From the NCBI RefSeq assembly GCF_003261635.1, contig NZ_QFXK01000039.1, positions 558,001 to 622,000 of the forward strand: a DNA stretch of 64,000 nt, in the 5' to 3' direction. A program made the translations under genes and the position numbers. Below are positions 8,346 to 17,168 of this stretch, in pieces (the first letter of the stretch is position 1; each line of letters starts with the position of its first letter). Source of the stretch: Kribbella monticola (GTDB lineage Bacteria; Actinomycetota; Actinomycetes; Propionibacteriales; Kribbellaceae). The notes under the pieces were generated by a model, which had not been told where the DNA came from, searched no databases, and saw only the letters and a program-made list of their open reading frames with translations.

Positions 8346-10073
8346 TCAGGACCCGCCCGCGCCGACCAGTTGGCCGTCCATGGACAGGACGCGGATGCGG
8401 CCGCCGCCCTTGAGGGGGATGACGACGGCGATCTGATGCAGGTAGTCGCGGTGCAGGGTCTGGGTGTACTTGACCATCCTGCTGAAGGCGGTCACCTCGC
8501 CGCTGGTCCAGTAGGCGTTGGAGCCGGGCTCGATCAGCTGCAGGTACTGCTCGGTGACGGTCAGGAAGACGAGCCCTTCGCCGGCCGAGGTGATGAAGGT
8601 GACCGGATCGCCGGACGGGCGGAACGTGTCGGTGGCGTTCGCGATGTAGCTCTGCGCCACGTCTGCGGTCCGCTCCTTCACCCGCTGGTTCAGCAGGTTG
8701 ACCATGCCCGGCGATGGCGTGAAGAGCGCAGACTTGGGCGATCGCGCGCCGCCGGTGAGGTAGACCGCCAGATTTGCGGCGGCCGCCTGCGGCAGGCTGG
8801 ACAGCTTGTCCATATCCGCCTGGGTCGGGACCCGCAGCCCCTCCAACGACGGCAGCGGCATCGTCGACGCCGGGTAGACCGAGTGCGTCAGCACCCACGG
8901 CGTCCCGGCGTTCTGGCGTTGCCAGACGCCGAGCTGGCGGCTGTTCGCGTCGTTGGAGACACCGGAGTCGACCACGAACCGCATCGGGTACGAGCTGAAC
9001 TGGGGCGCGCCGATCTTCGGTGCGACGTACGTGAACGGCTTGATCAGGTTCTTCCCGGCCGGATCGGTACTGCGGCTGATCTGGTACCCCGCCCGGGTCA
9101 TCGCCAGCGTCGGGTCGCCCTCGATCGCCTCCGACCGCTTCGGGTCGCGGGCCTGGTTGGCCTGATTGTTCAGCTCGTTGTACCGCGCGACGACGGCCTG
9201 GCCGTCGGCCACAGTGACCGCCGGGCGGCTCGTCGACGCGCTGGTGTTCTTCACCGGCACCGCGACACAACCAGTTGCCACGAGCAACAACACCGCCGTA
9301 CCGGCGACCCGGCGAGCCGGGCCCTTGTACGTCGGCGACTGGTACGCCGGCGCGTGGTTCGACGGCGAAGAAGGGGTTGCCGGCGGGGAGGGCGCCGACG
9401 AAGCGCCCGCCGTCACGAACTCGGGCAATGGCTTGACCACCGCCACGGCGGGCAGCGGCACCGGCGGACGGCGTCGTCGGAAGAACAGCAGCATCAGCCC
9501 GACCATCAACAGCACCAGCCCGGCCCCGAAGACCAGCAGGCAGGTCCCGAACAACCCCGCCAGCTCAACGCCGAGAGTCAGCCCGACGTCGGTCCCCGGC
9601 GTACCGTCGGCGTTCATCGCGACCACGTCGTACGCGCCGTCGGCCATCGGCCAGCTGATCGACTGCTTGCCCGCACCGCTCGCCTTCACCGTCCACCAGT
9701 CCAGCTCGGCCGGCGGGGTGAGCGGGCTCAGCCCACCCGTCATCTCCTGGGTCTGGAACTTCGGCGGCAGGCTCAGCCGGACCACCCGCGAGTACTGCGA
9801 ACTGCCGAGGTAGCTGGCCACGTCGAGGTCCTGGCCGATCCCGACGAAGACCGGCTTGGCCGATGTCGCCGTCACGTGCAGCGTCGGACCGTGCCGGTCG
9901 AGCAGGTCCGGCGCGGTCATCACGGCAAGACCTTTGCCGGTCAGCCGGTGCGCACCGGTGTCGACGGTGTCGTCCGGGCCGACCAGCCAGAAGGCGGCGA
10001 CGGCACCGGCGATGGTGATCAGCAACCCGGCCAGGGCCAGTAGCAGGCCGAGGACGGCGCGGGCGAAACGCAT
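8346..10073 (-). CDS. Large membrane protein with two exterior domains and an internal lipobox-like segment
   Basis: 575 aa from ATG 10073, preceded by GGGGAG eight bases upstream. Read order: TM1 (about 5-30), an exterior beta-rich domain (about 35-165), TM2 (LAGLFGTCLLVFGAGLVLLMVGLMLLFF, about 170-198) ending in RRRR, a Pro/Ala-rich cytosolic linker (about 200-255), a third hydrophobic stretch AGTAVLLLVATGCVAV containing a lipobox-like VATGC (Cys269), then a second exterior domain of about 300 residues. I do not recognise a characterised family; the last domain resembles uncharacterised actinobacterial lipoproteins. The structure looks like a membrane protein fused to a downstream lipoprotein. 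It is divergent from a TetR gene with 179 bases between starts. Confidence 0.8.
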   Translation of the reverse strand: MRFARAVLGLLLALAGLLITIAGAVAAFWLVGPDDTVDTGAHRLTGKGLAVMTAPDLLDRHGPTLHVTATSAKPVFVGIGQDLDVASYLGSSQYSRVVRLSLPPKFQTQEMTGGLSPLTPPAELDWWTVKASGAGKQSISWPMADGAYDVVAMNADGTPGTDVGLTLGVELAGLFGTCLLVFGAGLVLLMVGLMLLFFRRRRPPVPLPAVAVVKPLPEFVTAGASSAPSPPATPSSPSNHAPAYQSPTYKGPARRVAGTAVLLLVATGCVAVPVKNTSASTSRPAVTVADGQAVVARYNELNNQANQARDPKRSEAIEGDPTLAMTRAGYQISRSTDPAGKNLIKPFTYVAPKIGAPQFSSYPMRFVVDSGVSNDANSRQLGVWQRQNAGTPWVLTHSVYPASTMPLPSLEGLRVPTQADMDKLSSLPQAAAANLAVYLTGGARSPKSALFTPSPGMVNLLNQRVKERTADVAQSYIANATDTFRPSGDPVTFITSAGEGLVFLTVTEQYLQLIEPGSNAYWTSGEVTAFSRMVKYTQTLHRDYLHQIAVVIPLKGGGRIRVLSMDGQLVGAGGS

Positions 10074-10252
10074 GGTGGAGCTCCCCGTTGGTACGACAAG
10101 TTCGGCCCGTGGCGGAGGGCCGACCGGCACAGACCTTAGCGAGGCGCACCCCGCCGTCCACCCGTCGTGAAGGAATAACTGATCGGACAAAGATCTGTTA
10201 CTCTCGGCCGAGTTAATGAATGGCTGTTCACAAACCGCGAGAGGGAGGCGCC

Positions 10253-10840
10253 GTGGCCAGACCACGTCTGATCAGTGACGACGCCGTCCTCGACGCGACC
10301 CGCCAGGTGCTGGCCGAGCTCGGCCCCACCAAGCTCACGCTCGCCGCAGTCGGCGCACGCGTCGGGCTCGCTCCGCCGACCCTGATGCAGCGGTTCGGGT
10401 CCAAGCGCGGGCTGCTGCTGGCCTCGGCAGCGCGCTCGCCGGAGATGGTGCTGCGCGCGGTCCGGGAGGCCGAAGCGCGAAACACCTCGCCGCTGGCGAC
10501 GCTGCGCGACTTCGCCCTGTCCAGCGTTGCCCACATCAAGCATCGCGAGGAGCTCGGCAACGGGCTCGGGTTCGTCCAGCTGGATGTCGCCGATCCCGAG
10601 TTCCGCGCCCACGCGCTCGCCCACTCGGCCGCGATCGTCGACAGCTCTGCCCGGTTGCTGGCGGCCGCTCAGCAGGCAGGCGAACTCAAGCCGGATGTCG
10701 ACGTGCTCGCCCTGGCCCGACTGACCCTGGTCTGCTTCAACGGTGCCCTGCAGGTCTGGGCCGTGAACGGCTGGGGAACCCTCACCGACTTCCTGCGGGA
10801 CCAGCTGGACCTGCTGCTCTCGCCTTATCTACCGGAGTGA
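10253..10840 (+). CDS. TetR-family transcriptional regulator
   Basis: 195 aa from GTG 10253, which follows GAGGGAGG; an upstream ATG at 10220 would add eleven residues. The N-terminal helix-turn-helix (about 10-55) reads AVLDATRQVLAELGPTKLTLAAVGARVGLAPPTLMQRFGSK-type sequence, with the ligand-binding helices behind it. Its TGA is followed two bases later by the CPBP protease start, and it is divergent from the large membrane protein, so it probably controls one or both. No convincing palindromic operator was found in the intergenic region. Confidence 0.88.
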   Translation: MARPRLISDDAVLDATRQVLAELGPTKLTLAAVGARVGLAPPTLMQRFGSKRGLLLASAARSPEMVLRAVREAEARNTSPLATLRDFALSSVAHIKHREELGNGLGFVQLDVADPEFRAHALAHSAAIVDSSARLLAAAQQAGELKPDVDVLALARLTLVCFNGALQVWAVNGWGTLTDFLRDQLDLLLSPYLPE

Positions 10841-10842
10841 CG

Positions 10843-11646
10843 ATGTTCTTGCGTGTGGTGGTCTTCTACCTGACCACGATGCTCTTCTCGGGCGTCCTCA
10901 ACGCTGTGCAGGCCGGCACCGGCCCCAGCCCCGACCTGATCCAGCTGGTGCAGTTCGCACCCGCCCTGGCCGTCGGTGTGATGTTCTTGCTGTTCCGCCG
11001 GACCACCCCGGTCCAGGCCCGGTTCACCCCGCCGGCGCTCGTTGCGGGCAGATCGGCGCTGATCGTGGCGATCGTGGTGGCCACGATGCTCGCCTCGATC
11101 GGCGTCCACGTCGTTGCCGGGCACCCGATCCATGGCTGGTGGAGCGACGGACTGCACTTCCCCTTCTGGGCCTTGGTCCTGACGATGACGGTCGGCGCCG
11201 CGGGCGAGGAGCTCGGCTGGCGTGCCTACCTGCAGCCCTACCTGCAAACGCGCTTCTCCGTACTACGGTCGTCGCTGATCGTCGGCCTGCTGTGGGGGTT
11301 CTGGCACATCGGCGGCTTCGAGCACGGGCTCGTCTACATGGGTCTGTTCGTGGTGATGGCCGTGGCGATCTCGGTCGTGATCGGCGCGGTCCTGCAGATC
11401 GCCGGTGGCGCCAACCTGGCCGTCGCGACAGCAGCCCACGCAGCGATCAACCTCGGCCTGCTGCTGCTCTTCGACGAGGAGAACGGCGACAAGTTCGCGC
11501 TCGGCACGCTGGCCGCCGTCTGGGTGGTCGCAGCGACCGTGACGCAGCGGCTTGTCCGCCCAGCGGCAGTGTCGTGGGGCGGACCGCCGCGTCCTAACGC
11601 CTGGGCGTCGGGTACAGGGCGCGGCGGAGGCGAAGTTCGTCTCTGA
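10843..11646 (+). CDS. CPBP-family intramembrane metalloprotease
   Basis: 267 aa from ATG 10843, placed five bases after GGAG; GTG 10837 is an alternative two codons earlier. The CAAX-protease/bacteriocin-processing signature is complete: EELGWR with Glu122-Glu123 and Arg127, WGFWHI with His155, and a third motif HAAIN near 200, set among about seven hydrophobic segments. Members of this family cleave within the membrane; in bacteria they act in bacteriocin immunity or protein processing, and the substrate here is unknown. It follows the TetR gene with two bases between, so the two form one transcript. The last 53 bases overlap the 3' end of the convergent small gene. Confidence 0.88.
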   Translation: MFLRVVVFYLTTMLFSGVLNAVQAGTGPSPDLIQLVQFAPALAVGVMFLLFRRTTPVQARFTPPALVAGRSALIVAIVVATMLASIGVHVVAGHPIHGWWSDGLHFPFWALVLTMTVGAAGEELGWRAYLQPYLQTRFSVLRSSLIVGLLWGFWHIGGFEHGLVYMGLFVVMAVAISVVIGAVLQIAGGANLAVATAAHAAINLGLLLLFDEENGDKFALGTLAAVWVVAATVTQRLVRPAAVSWGGPPRPNAWASGTGRGGGEVRL

Positions 11647-11953
11647 GCGTGGGCGGGATCGGCAGGTTACGGTCCTCGAGCGCGTGCACGCAGGTCTCCA
11701 GGCTGACCAGGAGGCGGTCGGCGCGGGGGCCGCCCGCACTGCCCAGCCGCGGCGTACCGCGTTCGGCCTGGTTGGCGGCGCGTGCGGCGGTCAGTTCGGC
11801 GAAGATCACCGCCAAGGTGATGTCCGACGGCGTACGGCGGACCGGCTCGCCGACACCGGTCAGGCGCCCGGCGGCAACGGGATCGGCCGGGCTCGCTTGG
11901 TTCCGCGAACGCGACAGGGGGCGGGACGACGGTAGGTACAGCGGAATCGACAT
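11594..11953 (-). CDS. Small hypothetical protein
   Basis: 119 aa from ATG 11953 (GAGG eight bases upstream); ATG 11959 is possible but too close to the ribosome site. The N-terminal third is polar and Arg/Ser/Pro-rich, the C-terminal part forms likely helices (DITLAVIFAELTAARAANQ and LLVSLETCVHALEDRN). No signal peptide, TM or known motif. Its 3' end overlaps the convergent protease gene by 53 bases. Codon-position GC and the coherent helical segments suggest it is real, but I do not recognise it. Confidence 0.55.
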   Translation of the reverse strand: MSIPLYLPSSRPLSRSRNQASPADPVAAGRLTGVGEPVRRTPSDITLAVIFAELTAARAANQAERGTPRLGSAGGPRADRLLVSLETCVHALEDRNLPIPPTLRDELRLRRALYPTPRR

Positions 11954-12164
11954 CGACATCGCCTCGTCAGACCGGAGACTCCAAGGCGCTCGACAGTGAA
12001 CGTCCACCCCTCCGATCCCCTCAAGGTACCCCTATCCGCTCAAATCGCGGCAGTCCGAACAGTCGCAGCGTGGCCGAACAGGCGCCCGCCCCGCCGATCC
12101 CCGCCGCATACCGCAGTACCGCGAGCCTCGGGCTGACCTTCGAGCACGTTGTCCGAGCCGCGCG

Positions 12165-13229
12165 TCAGGCGTCGAGACGGGCGGGCATGACCAGGGTGGT
12201 GAAGGTGCCCTGGTCGGCTGAGCGGACGACGACCGGAGTGGCCGGCTCGGAGATCTCCAGCAGGACGTCGGGTCCGACGCTCACGCTCAGCGCGGCCGCC
12301 AGCACTGCCGCCGTGAACCCGACCCGCACCTCGCCGACCCCGACCACCTCGAGCTCACCCTTGCTCGGCGCGACGGCTGCACCGTTCTCGCCGGCCTCGC
12401 CGACCGTCAACCGGCCGGGTTTGATGTCCAGGGCAACGATCTCGCCGGTCAGCAACTCGAGCAGCCGCAGCCGGTCGACCACCACCCGGCAGACCGGCGT
12501 CGCCAGCCCGTCCAGGATCGACTGGTACGCCGGGAAGTCGTCCTCGACCACCCCGACCTCCCGCGACTCTTCGCCGGCCCGCACGACGGCCGAACCGCCA
12601 AGACCCACCTCGATCGTCACCTTCTCCGCCGCGGCCACCCAGCGCGCAAGGTCGACCAGCTCGCTCGCCTTCACCAGCAGGCTTCGAGCGTTGCCCCGGA
12701 ACCCGAGGGACTGCAGCTTGCGCACCGACAACCGGTACCGGTCGCTGGCGACCAGCGTGACCTCGTCCTCACCGAGCTCGACCAGCACGCACGCCAGCGC
12801 CGGAATCTCATCGGTCGGCGCCGCGGCCGCGGAAACCTGCCGGATCGCGCTGGCCAACTCCGCTCCGCCCAGCGTCACCGCGCATTCGTACGGCACCGCC
12901 GGCAGCATCGCCAGGATCCGCGCGCCCGCTCGCCGAGCCGTATCCGCGCGACTCTCGACCGTCCGCAGATGCGCCCGCACCACGGCTGCGCCTTGCGCAG
13001 GCGCCTCGTCCAGGACGACGCGTACGTCGGCCAGCGGCAGGTCGATCTCGCGCAGATCCCGCAGCAACACAGCGCGCTGCTCCTGCTCCGGTGAGTAGTA
13101 CCGGTAGCCGTTCTGGTCGTCCACCTCGGCCGGGCGGAGCAGTCCGCAGTCGTCGTAGAACCGCAGGGCGCTCGGCGTCAGCCCGACCCGCCGCGCGAAG
13201 GTACTGATGGTCAGCAGCTCGCCTGTCAT
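12165..13229 (-). CDS. MerR-type regulator fused to a DNA polymerase III beta-clamp-like domain
   Basis: 354 aa. Residues 1-75 are a MerR winged helix: LLTISTFARRVGLTPSALRFYDDCGLL and NGYRYYSPEQ are textbook. After a dimerisation-like helix (about 75-105) comes about 240 residues that resemble the second and third domains of DnaN: LASAIRQVSAAA, LVASDRYRLSVRKL, a VEDDFPAY segment, PSKGELEV and the terminal TTLVMPARL, the clamp's usual C-terminal motif. It has only about two thirds of a clamp, so a ring would need a different oligomer. Similar proteins are known from actinobacterial annotation as DNA polymerase III beta family or MerR proteins, but I know of no function. Divergent from the P-loop gene with 84 bases between. 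Confidence 0.85.
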   Translation of the reverse strand: MTGELLTISTFARRVGLTPSALRFYDDCGLLRPAEVDDQNGYRYYSPEQEQRAVLLRDLREIDLPLADVRVVLDEAPAQGAAVVRAHLRTVESRADTARRAGARILAMLPAVPYECAVTLGGAELASAIRQVSAAAAPTDEIPALACVLVELGEDEVTLVASDRYRLSVRKLQSLGFRGNARSLLVKASELVDLARWVAAAEKVTIEVGLGGSAVVRAGEESREVGVVEDDFPAYQSILDGLATPVCRVVVDRLRLLELLTGEIVALDIKPGRLTVGEAGENGAAVAPSKGELEVVGVGEVRVGFTAAVLAAALSVSVGPDVLLEISEPATPVVVRSADQGTFTTLVMPARLDA

Positions 13230-13313
13230 GCCGCTGATCCTCCGACTTCGACCAAGTCGAAGGTCAACTCCCGTCGGGCTGCCCGAGTCGCGGCTGGAGG
13301 TGAAAATAGGACC

Positions 13314-13805
13314 GTGTCGAGGTTGTTCGTGGTGACCGGAGCGCCCGGCGCGGGCAAGTCGACCGTCGTGCCCGAATTGCTGCGGCTGCGCCGGACCACG
13401 TCCGCCGGCGAGGGCCAGCTGGTCGTGATGGACATGGACGAGCTGCTCGATGCCGACGGCCGGGTGCTCGGCGTCGACATCGCGACCTCGGCCGCGGCGG
13501 CCAACTGGCCGGCGTACAACGCGCTCTGGATGCGCATCACCGAGCTGGTCCGCCGGTCCGGCACGCCGATGCTGTTGCTGACGCCGGACGTCCCGGCCCA
13601 GCTGCCCGAGGGCCGCTGGTTGCACCTCGACTGCCCCGACGCCGTACGCCGGAAGCGACTCGCAGCGCGCGGGTGGACCGAGGAGCAGATCGCCGAGGCG
13701 CTCGCCGACGCCGCCGAGATCCGCAAGCTGGTCCCGCGCTCGGTCGCCGGCGACGGGACGCCGGAGGAGTCGGCCCGCAAGATCCTTGCCTGGGTCAACG
13801 AGTAA
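13314..13805 (+). CDS. P-loop NTPase, kinase-like
   Basis: 163 aa from GTG 13314 with GGAGG about 14 bases upstream. The Walker A motif GAPGAGKS occupies residues 9-16; a candidate Walker B/acidic pair is VMDMDELL near 42. The C-terminal half has a lid-like Arg-rich segment VRRKRLAARGW and a helical tail, as in shikimate/gluconate-kinase or AAA-like nucleotide kinases. Substrate unknown. It starts 84 bases from the divergent MerR-clamp gene and its end overlaps the convergent hydrolase gene by 11 bases. Confidence 0.85.
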   Translation: MSRLFVVTGAPGAGKSTVVPELLRLRRTTSAGEGQLVVMDMDELLDADGRVLGVDIATSAAAANWPAYNALWMRITELVRRSGTPMLLLTPDVPAQLPEGRWLHLDCPDAVRRKRLAARGWTEEQIAEALADAAEIRKLVPRSVAGDGTPEESARKILAWVNE

Positions 13806-14685
13806 GGAATCTCGAGGTCCAGTCGCGCAGGATCTCGGTGTAGTCGGCGCTGATCCCTTCCAGCGAGCGATCGGGTGACCCCGGCCAGTGCCCGACCCCG
13901 GGGATGCGGACGCTCTCGATCTGCGTGTTGCCCGACGCCGCCGCGGCCCGGCCCCAGACTTCCAGCGTCTCGGGGACGGGCAGATTCGCCTCGTCCTCAC
14001 CGTGGATAAGCAGGACGGGACACGTCACCGTCGCATAGAGGGGCTCGGAGGCGAAGTCGATCTCGTGCCACAGCGGCAGCTCTTCACCCAGGTCCACCGG
14101 GATGCCGGCCAGGTCGAACCACGGCTGGTCCGCCTGCCGCCGCAGCAGCTCGTCCACCGGCGCGCGATCGAGCTTGCCGCGCAGCAGGTCTGCCACCTGG
14201 TCGCGGATCTCCACGGCAGCGGCGACCGCGGCCTCGTCGTACCCGGCCCGCCGGACGGACTCGATCGTGGCGTGCCGCATCTGCTCGGCCGGGCTGACCC
14301 CGGAGCATCCGAGCAGCAGCATGAACGCGGTCTCCGGCAGCCGCTGGGCCGCTAGTGCCGCGATCCACGTCCCCTGACTCACTCCCCAGAAGCCGGTCGG
14401 CACGTCGTAGTACGACTTCAGCACCTCGTACGCCGCGACCGCGCCCGCCGCTTGGACGTCGTACGGGATGTCGACGTCGTCGCGCGGCCAGGGTTCCCGC
14501 TCGAAGCTGAGGACGGCCACGCCGAGCGGAGCGAGCGTGTTCGCGAGATGCTCGAAGATCACCTGCCGGTACGACGAGTTGCCGGACCCGTGCAGCGCGA
14601 CGACCCCGGCTCGGACGGGCTCGTCGGTGGGGACTGTCAGCAGCGCGGGTCGGCCGTCGACCTGGACTTCCTTGGCGGTGATCAC
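13795..14685 (-). CDS. Alpha/beta-hydrolase (dienelactone/acyl-CoA-thioester hydrolase-like)
   Basis: 296 aa from GTG 14685, lying 26 bases after the anmK stop; a longer reading would overlap anmK's coding end and lacks family sequence. Core features are the oxyanion-hole strand VVALHGSGNSS, the nucleophile elbow GVSQGTW (Ser in G-x-S-x-G), the acidic strand VLLIHGEDEANLPV and the catalytic His in IPGVGHWPG. This is the BAAT/acyl-CoA thioester hydrolase C-terminal type of fold. As the third gene after the MHS permease and anmK it is probably co-transcribed, but a link with anhydro-muropeptide salvage is unproved. Confidence 0.85.
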   Translation of the reverse strand: MITAKEVQVDGRPALLTVPTDEPVRAGVVALHGSGNSSYRQVIFEHLANTLAPLGVAVLSFEREPWPRDDVDIPYDVQAAGAVAAYEVLKSYYDVPTGFWGVSQGTWIAALAAQRLPETAFMLLLGCSGVSPAEQMRHATIESVRRAGYDEAAVAAAVEIRDQVADLLRGKLDRAPVDELLRRQADQPWFDLAGIPVDLGEELPLWHEIDFASEPLYATVTCPVLLIHGEDEANLPVPETLEVWGRAAAASGNTQIESVRIPGVGHWPGSPDRSLEGISADYTEILRDWTSRFLTR

Positions 14686-14711
14686 CGCTGGATCGTCACA
14701 TGACGGTGGGT

Positions 14712-15875
14712 TCAGTTCAATCGCAGCTTCACCGGCGCCACCGCGGGCGACGACTGCAGCGGTATCGGGCCCACACCCGGCGTGATCGACCCGAGCACAC
14801 TCGCGTGCCGCGCGCCCGTGCAACTCGGCACGGTCGCGCCCAGCCCGTTCACCGTCAGAAACCCCAGTACTGCGAACGCGTACGCCTCCTTGGCCACCGA
14901 TGGCAACCCGAGTTCATCCGTACTCCGCAGCGGAACGCCGTCGCCCAGCTCCTCCGCGAGCCGGTGCATCAGGGCCGGGTTGCGGATCCCGCCACCGGCG
15001 GCGATCACCTCCGTCCCGCCGTACTTGTGCACCGCGTCGGCGACGGTCCGCGCGGTCAACGCGGTCACGGTGGCGACCAGGTCGTCCGGCGCGACCTCGG
15101 GCAGGCCGTCCATCGCGTGCGCCAGGTAGCCGAGATGGAACAGCTCCTTGCCGGTGCTCTTGGGCGCCGGCCGGCCGTAGTACGGCTCGGCCAGAAGCCG
15201 CTCGAACAACTCGGGGTGGACTGTGCCGCGCCCGGCCATCACGCCGTCGGCGTCGAAGCTCGCCCGGCCGCCGGTGAGTTCCTGGACAACGGCGTCGGCG
15301 AGCGCATTGGCGGGCCCGGTGTCGAACGCGATCGGCTCGTCCCGAATCACGGTGATGTTGGCGATCCCACCGAGGTTGAGCGCGATCGGCGCACCGGGGC
15401 GGCCGCGCAGCCACAGCACGTCGACGATACTGACCAGCGGTGCGCCCTGGCCACCGGCCGCGACGTCTCTCGAGCGCAGGTCCGAGACGACGGTGGTGCC
15501 CGTGGCTTCGGCGATCCAGGCCGGCTGGCCGAGTTGGAGCGTGCCGCGGACCTGGTCGCCGTCGACCCAGTGGAAGACGGTCTGGCCGTGCGACACGATC
15601 AGGTCGGCGTGACCGCCGCAGAGTTGCTCGACCGCCTGCCCGGCTGCGGCGGCGAAGGCCTGCCCGATGCCGGTGTCCAGCCGGCATACCTGCTCCAACG
15701 ACGTGGTTGCTGGCGGCAACGATCCGGCCAGCTCCCGGCGCAGATCGTCCGGGTAGGGGCGGCTCAGCAGGCCCAGTGGCGTGAGGACGATCGTGTCGCC
15801 TTCCAGCCGGAGATCTGCTGCCGCCGCGTCGATCGCGTCGTACGACGTACCCGACATCAGTCCGATGACCCGCAT
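14712..15875 (-). CDS. anmK: Anhydro-N-acetylmuramic acid kinase
   Basis: 387 aa. AnmK opens the 1,6-anhydro ring of anhydro-MurNAc and phosphorylates it to MurNAc-6-phosphate during cell-wall recycling. The N-terminal GLMSGTSYDAID (residues 5-16) is the family nucleotide-binding signature with Ala replacing the usual Gly; further family blocks are IVSHGQT, the GTLQLGQPAWIAEATG segment, SDLRSRDVAAGGQGAPLV, LNLGGIANIT, FDTGPAN, and GGGIRNPALM. Start ATG 15875 lies three bases after the permease stop, so the genes are one operon. Confidence 0.95.
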   Translation of the reverse strand: MRVIGLMSGTSYDAIDAAAADLRLEGDTIVLTPLGLLSRPYPDDLRRELAGSLPPATTSLEQVCRLDTGIGQAFAAAAGQAVEQLCGGHADLIVSHGQTVFHWVDGDQVRGTLQLGQPAWIAEATGTTVVSDLRSRDVAAGGQGAPLVSIVDVLWLRGRPGAPIALNLGGIANITVIRDEPIAFDTGPANALADAVVQELTGGRASFDADGVMAGRGTVHPELFERLLAEPYYGRPAPKSTGKELFHLGYLAHAMDGLPEVAPDDLVATVTALTARTVADAVHKYGGTEVIAAGGGIRNPALMHRLAEELGDGVPLRSTDELGLPSVAKEAYAFAVLGFLTVNGLGATVPSCTGARHASVLGSITPGVGPIPLQSSPAVAPVKLRLN

Positions 15876-15878
15876 ACG

Positions 15879-17168
15879 TCAGTCCCGCAACTCTCGTCGA
15901 TGGTCGTCGCCGCGCAGCGTGAGCAGGGCGAGCACGCTGATGGCGGAGGTGACCGCCACGTAGTACGCCGGGATGTCGACGTTGTGGGTCCGCTTGATCA
16001 GCTCGGTGATGATCAGGCCGGCGCTGCCGGAGAAGACCGCATTCGACAGCGAATAGGCCAGCCCGAGGCCGGTGTAGCGCGCCCGGGTCGGGAACATCTC
16101 GGCCAGCATCGCCGGCCCCGGCCCGGCCATCAGCCCGACGACCAGCCCGGCCCCGAACACCGCGGCCCCTTTCGCCGCATTCGAACTCCCCTTGTCCTGC
16201 AGGAGATTCATCAATGGGAACGCGAGTACGACGACCAGCGCGGCGCCGGTCACCATTACCGGACGGCGGCCAATCCGATCGCTCAGCCAACCCGCGGGCA
16301 TGATCGACACCGCGAAGCCGAGGTTCGCCAGCACTGTCGCGACCAGCGCCTGCTGGAACGTCGCATGCAAGGTCGCCTGCAGGTAGGACGGCATCACCAC
16401 CAAGAAGGTGTAGCCGGCCGCCGACCACCCCATCAGCCGGCCGATGCCGAGCGCGATCGCCTTGGCCACCTCGGTCTTGTCCGCGGGCTCTCGTAGCTCT
16501 TCCTTGACCCGATCGAAGTTGGGAGTCTCCGCCAACCGCAGGCGCAGCCACAGCGCCACCAGGCCGAGCGGCAGCGCGAGCAGGAACGGCACGCGCCAAC
16601 CCCAGTCGGAGAGCGCGTCCTTGCTGAGGGTTGTCGCGAGGACGGCGGCCAGCCCGGCACCCGCGAGCAGCCCGAGCGCGACCGTGAAGGACTGCCAGGC
16701 GCCGTACAGGCCGCGTTTCGTCTTCGGGGCGAACTCGGTCATGATCGACACCGCGCCGCCGAACTCACCACCTGCGGACAAACCCTGGAGTGCCCGGACC
16801 AGCGTGAGCAGCCAGGGCGCCGCGGCCCCGACGGTCGCGTACGTCGGCAGTACGCCGATCAGCGTGGTGGAGCCGGTCATCAGCAGCAGCACCAGGATGA
16901 GGGTCGGCCTGCGACCGATCCGATCGCCCAGGCGGCCGAAGACGGCTGCTCCGATCGGGCGGAAGAAGAACGCCAGCGCGAACGAGGCGTACGTCTTGAT
17001 CAGGCTCTCGGCGTCGCTGGTCGAGGTGCTGCTGAAGAAGTTCGCCGCGATCACGGTCGCGAAGAACCCGTAGGCGCCGAACTCGTACCACTCGACGAAG
17101 TTCCCGACCGTGCCGGCCACCAACGACCGCCGGTCCACCCGGTCCTCGACCCGCGCGGTGCTGCTCAT
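15879..17168 (-). CDS. MFS permease of the metabolite:H+ symporter (MHS) type
   Basis: 429 aa from ATG 17168, preceded by GAGGAG; an upstream start would add a charged tail with no family support. Twelve hydrophobic segments are visible. MHS signatures are GNFVEWYEFGAYG at the first helix, FGRLGDRIGRRPTL in loop 2-3, RALQGLSAGGEFGGA in helix 4, and a second DRIGRRPVM loop 8-9. Family members import small acids such as citrate, alpha-ketoglutarate, shikimate or proline/betaine. Three bases separate it from anmK, so import of anhydro-MurNAc or another wall fragment is an attractive but unproved role; no AmpG-type gene is nearby. Confidence 0.9.
   Translation of the reverse strand: MSSTARVEDRVDRRSLVAGTVGNFVEWYEFGAYGFFATVIAANFFSSTSTSDAESLIKTYASFALAFFFRPIGAAVFGRLGDRIGRRPTLILVLLLMTGSTTLIGVLPTYATVGAAAPWLLTLVRALQGLSAGGEFGGAVSIMTEFAPKTKRGLYGAWQSFTVALGLLAGAGLAAVLATTLSKDALSDWGWRVPFLLALPLGLVALWLRLRLAETPNFDRVKEELREPADKTEVAKAIALGIGRLMGWSAAGYTFLVVMPSYLQATLHATFQQALVATVLANLGFAVSIMPAGWLSDRIGRRPVMVTGAALVVVLAFPLMNLLQDKGSSNAAKGAAVFGAGLVVGLMAGPGPAMLAEMFPTRARYTGLGLAYSLSNAVFSGSAGLIITELIKRTHNVDIPAYYVAVTSAISVLALLTLRGDDHRRELRD

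Noticed and set aside
8370-10043. 557-codon plus-strand open frame opposite the large membrane protein
   Set aside because: Arg/His/Gln-rich shadow; the minus strand has a good ribosome site and coherent TM segments.
14700-16496. 598-codon plus-strand open frame opposite anmK and the permease
   Set aside because: Antisense shadow without recognisable motifs; anmK signatures on the minus strand are unambiguous.
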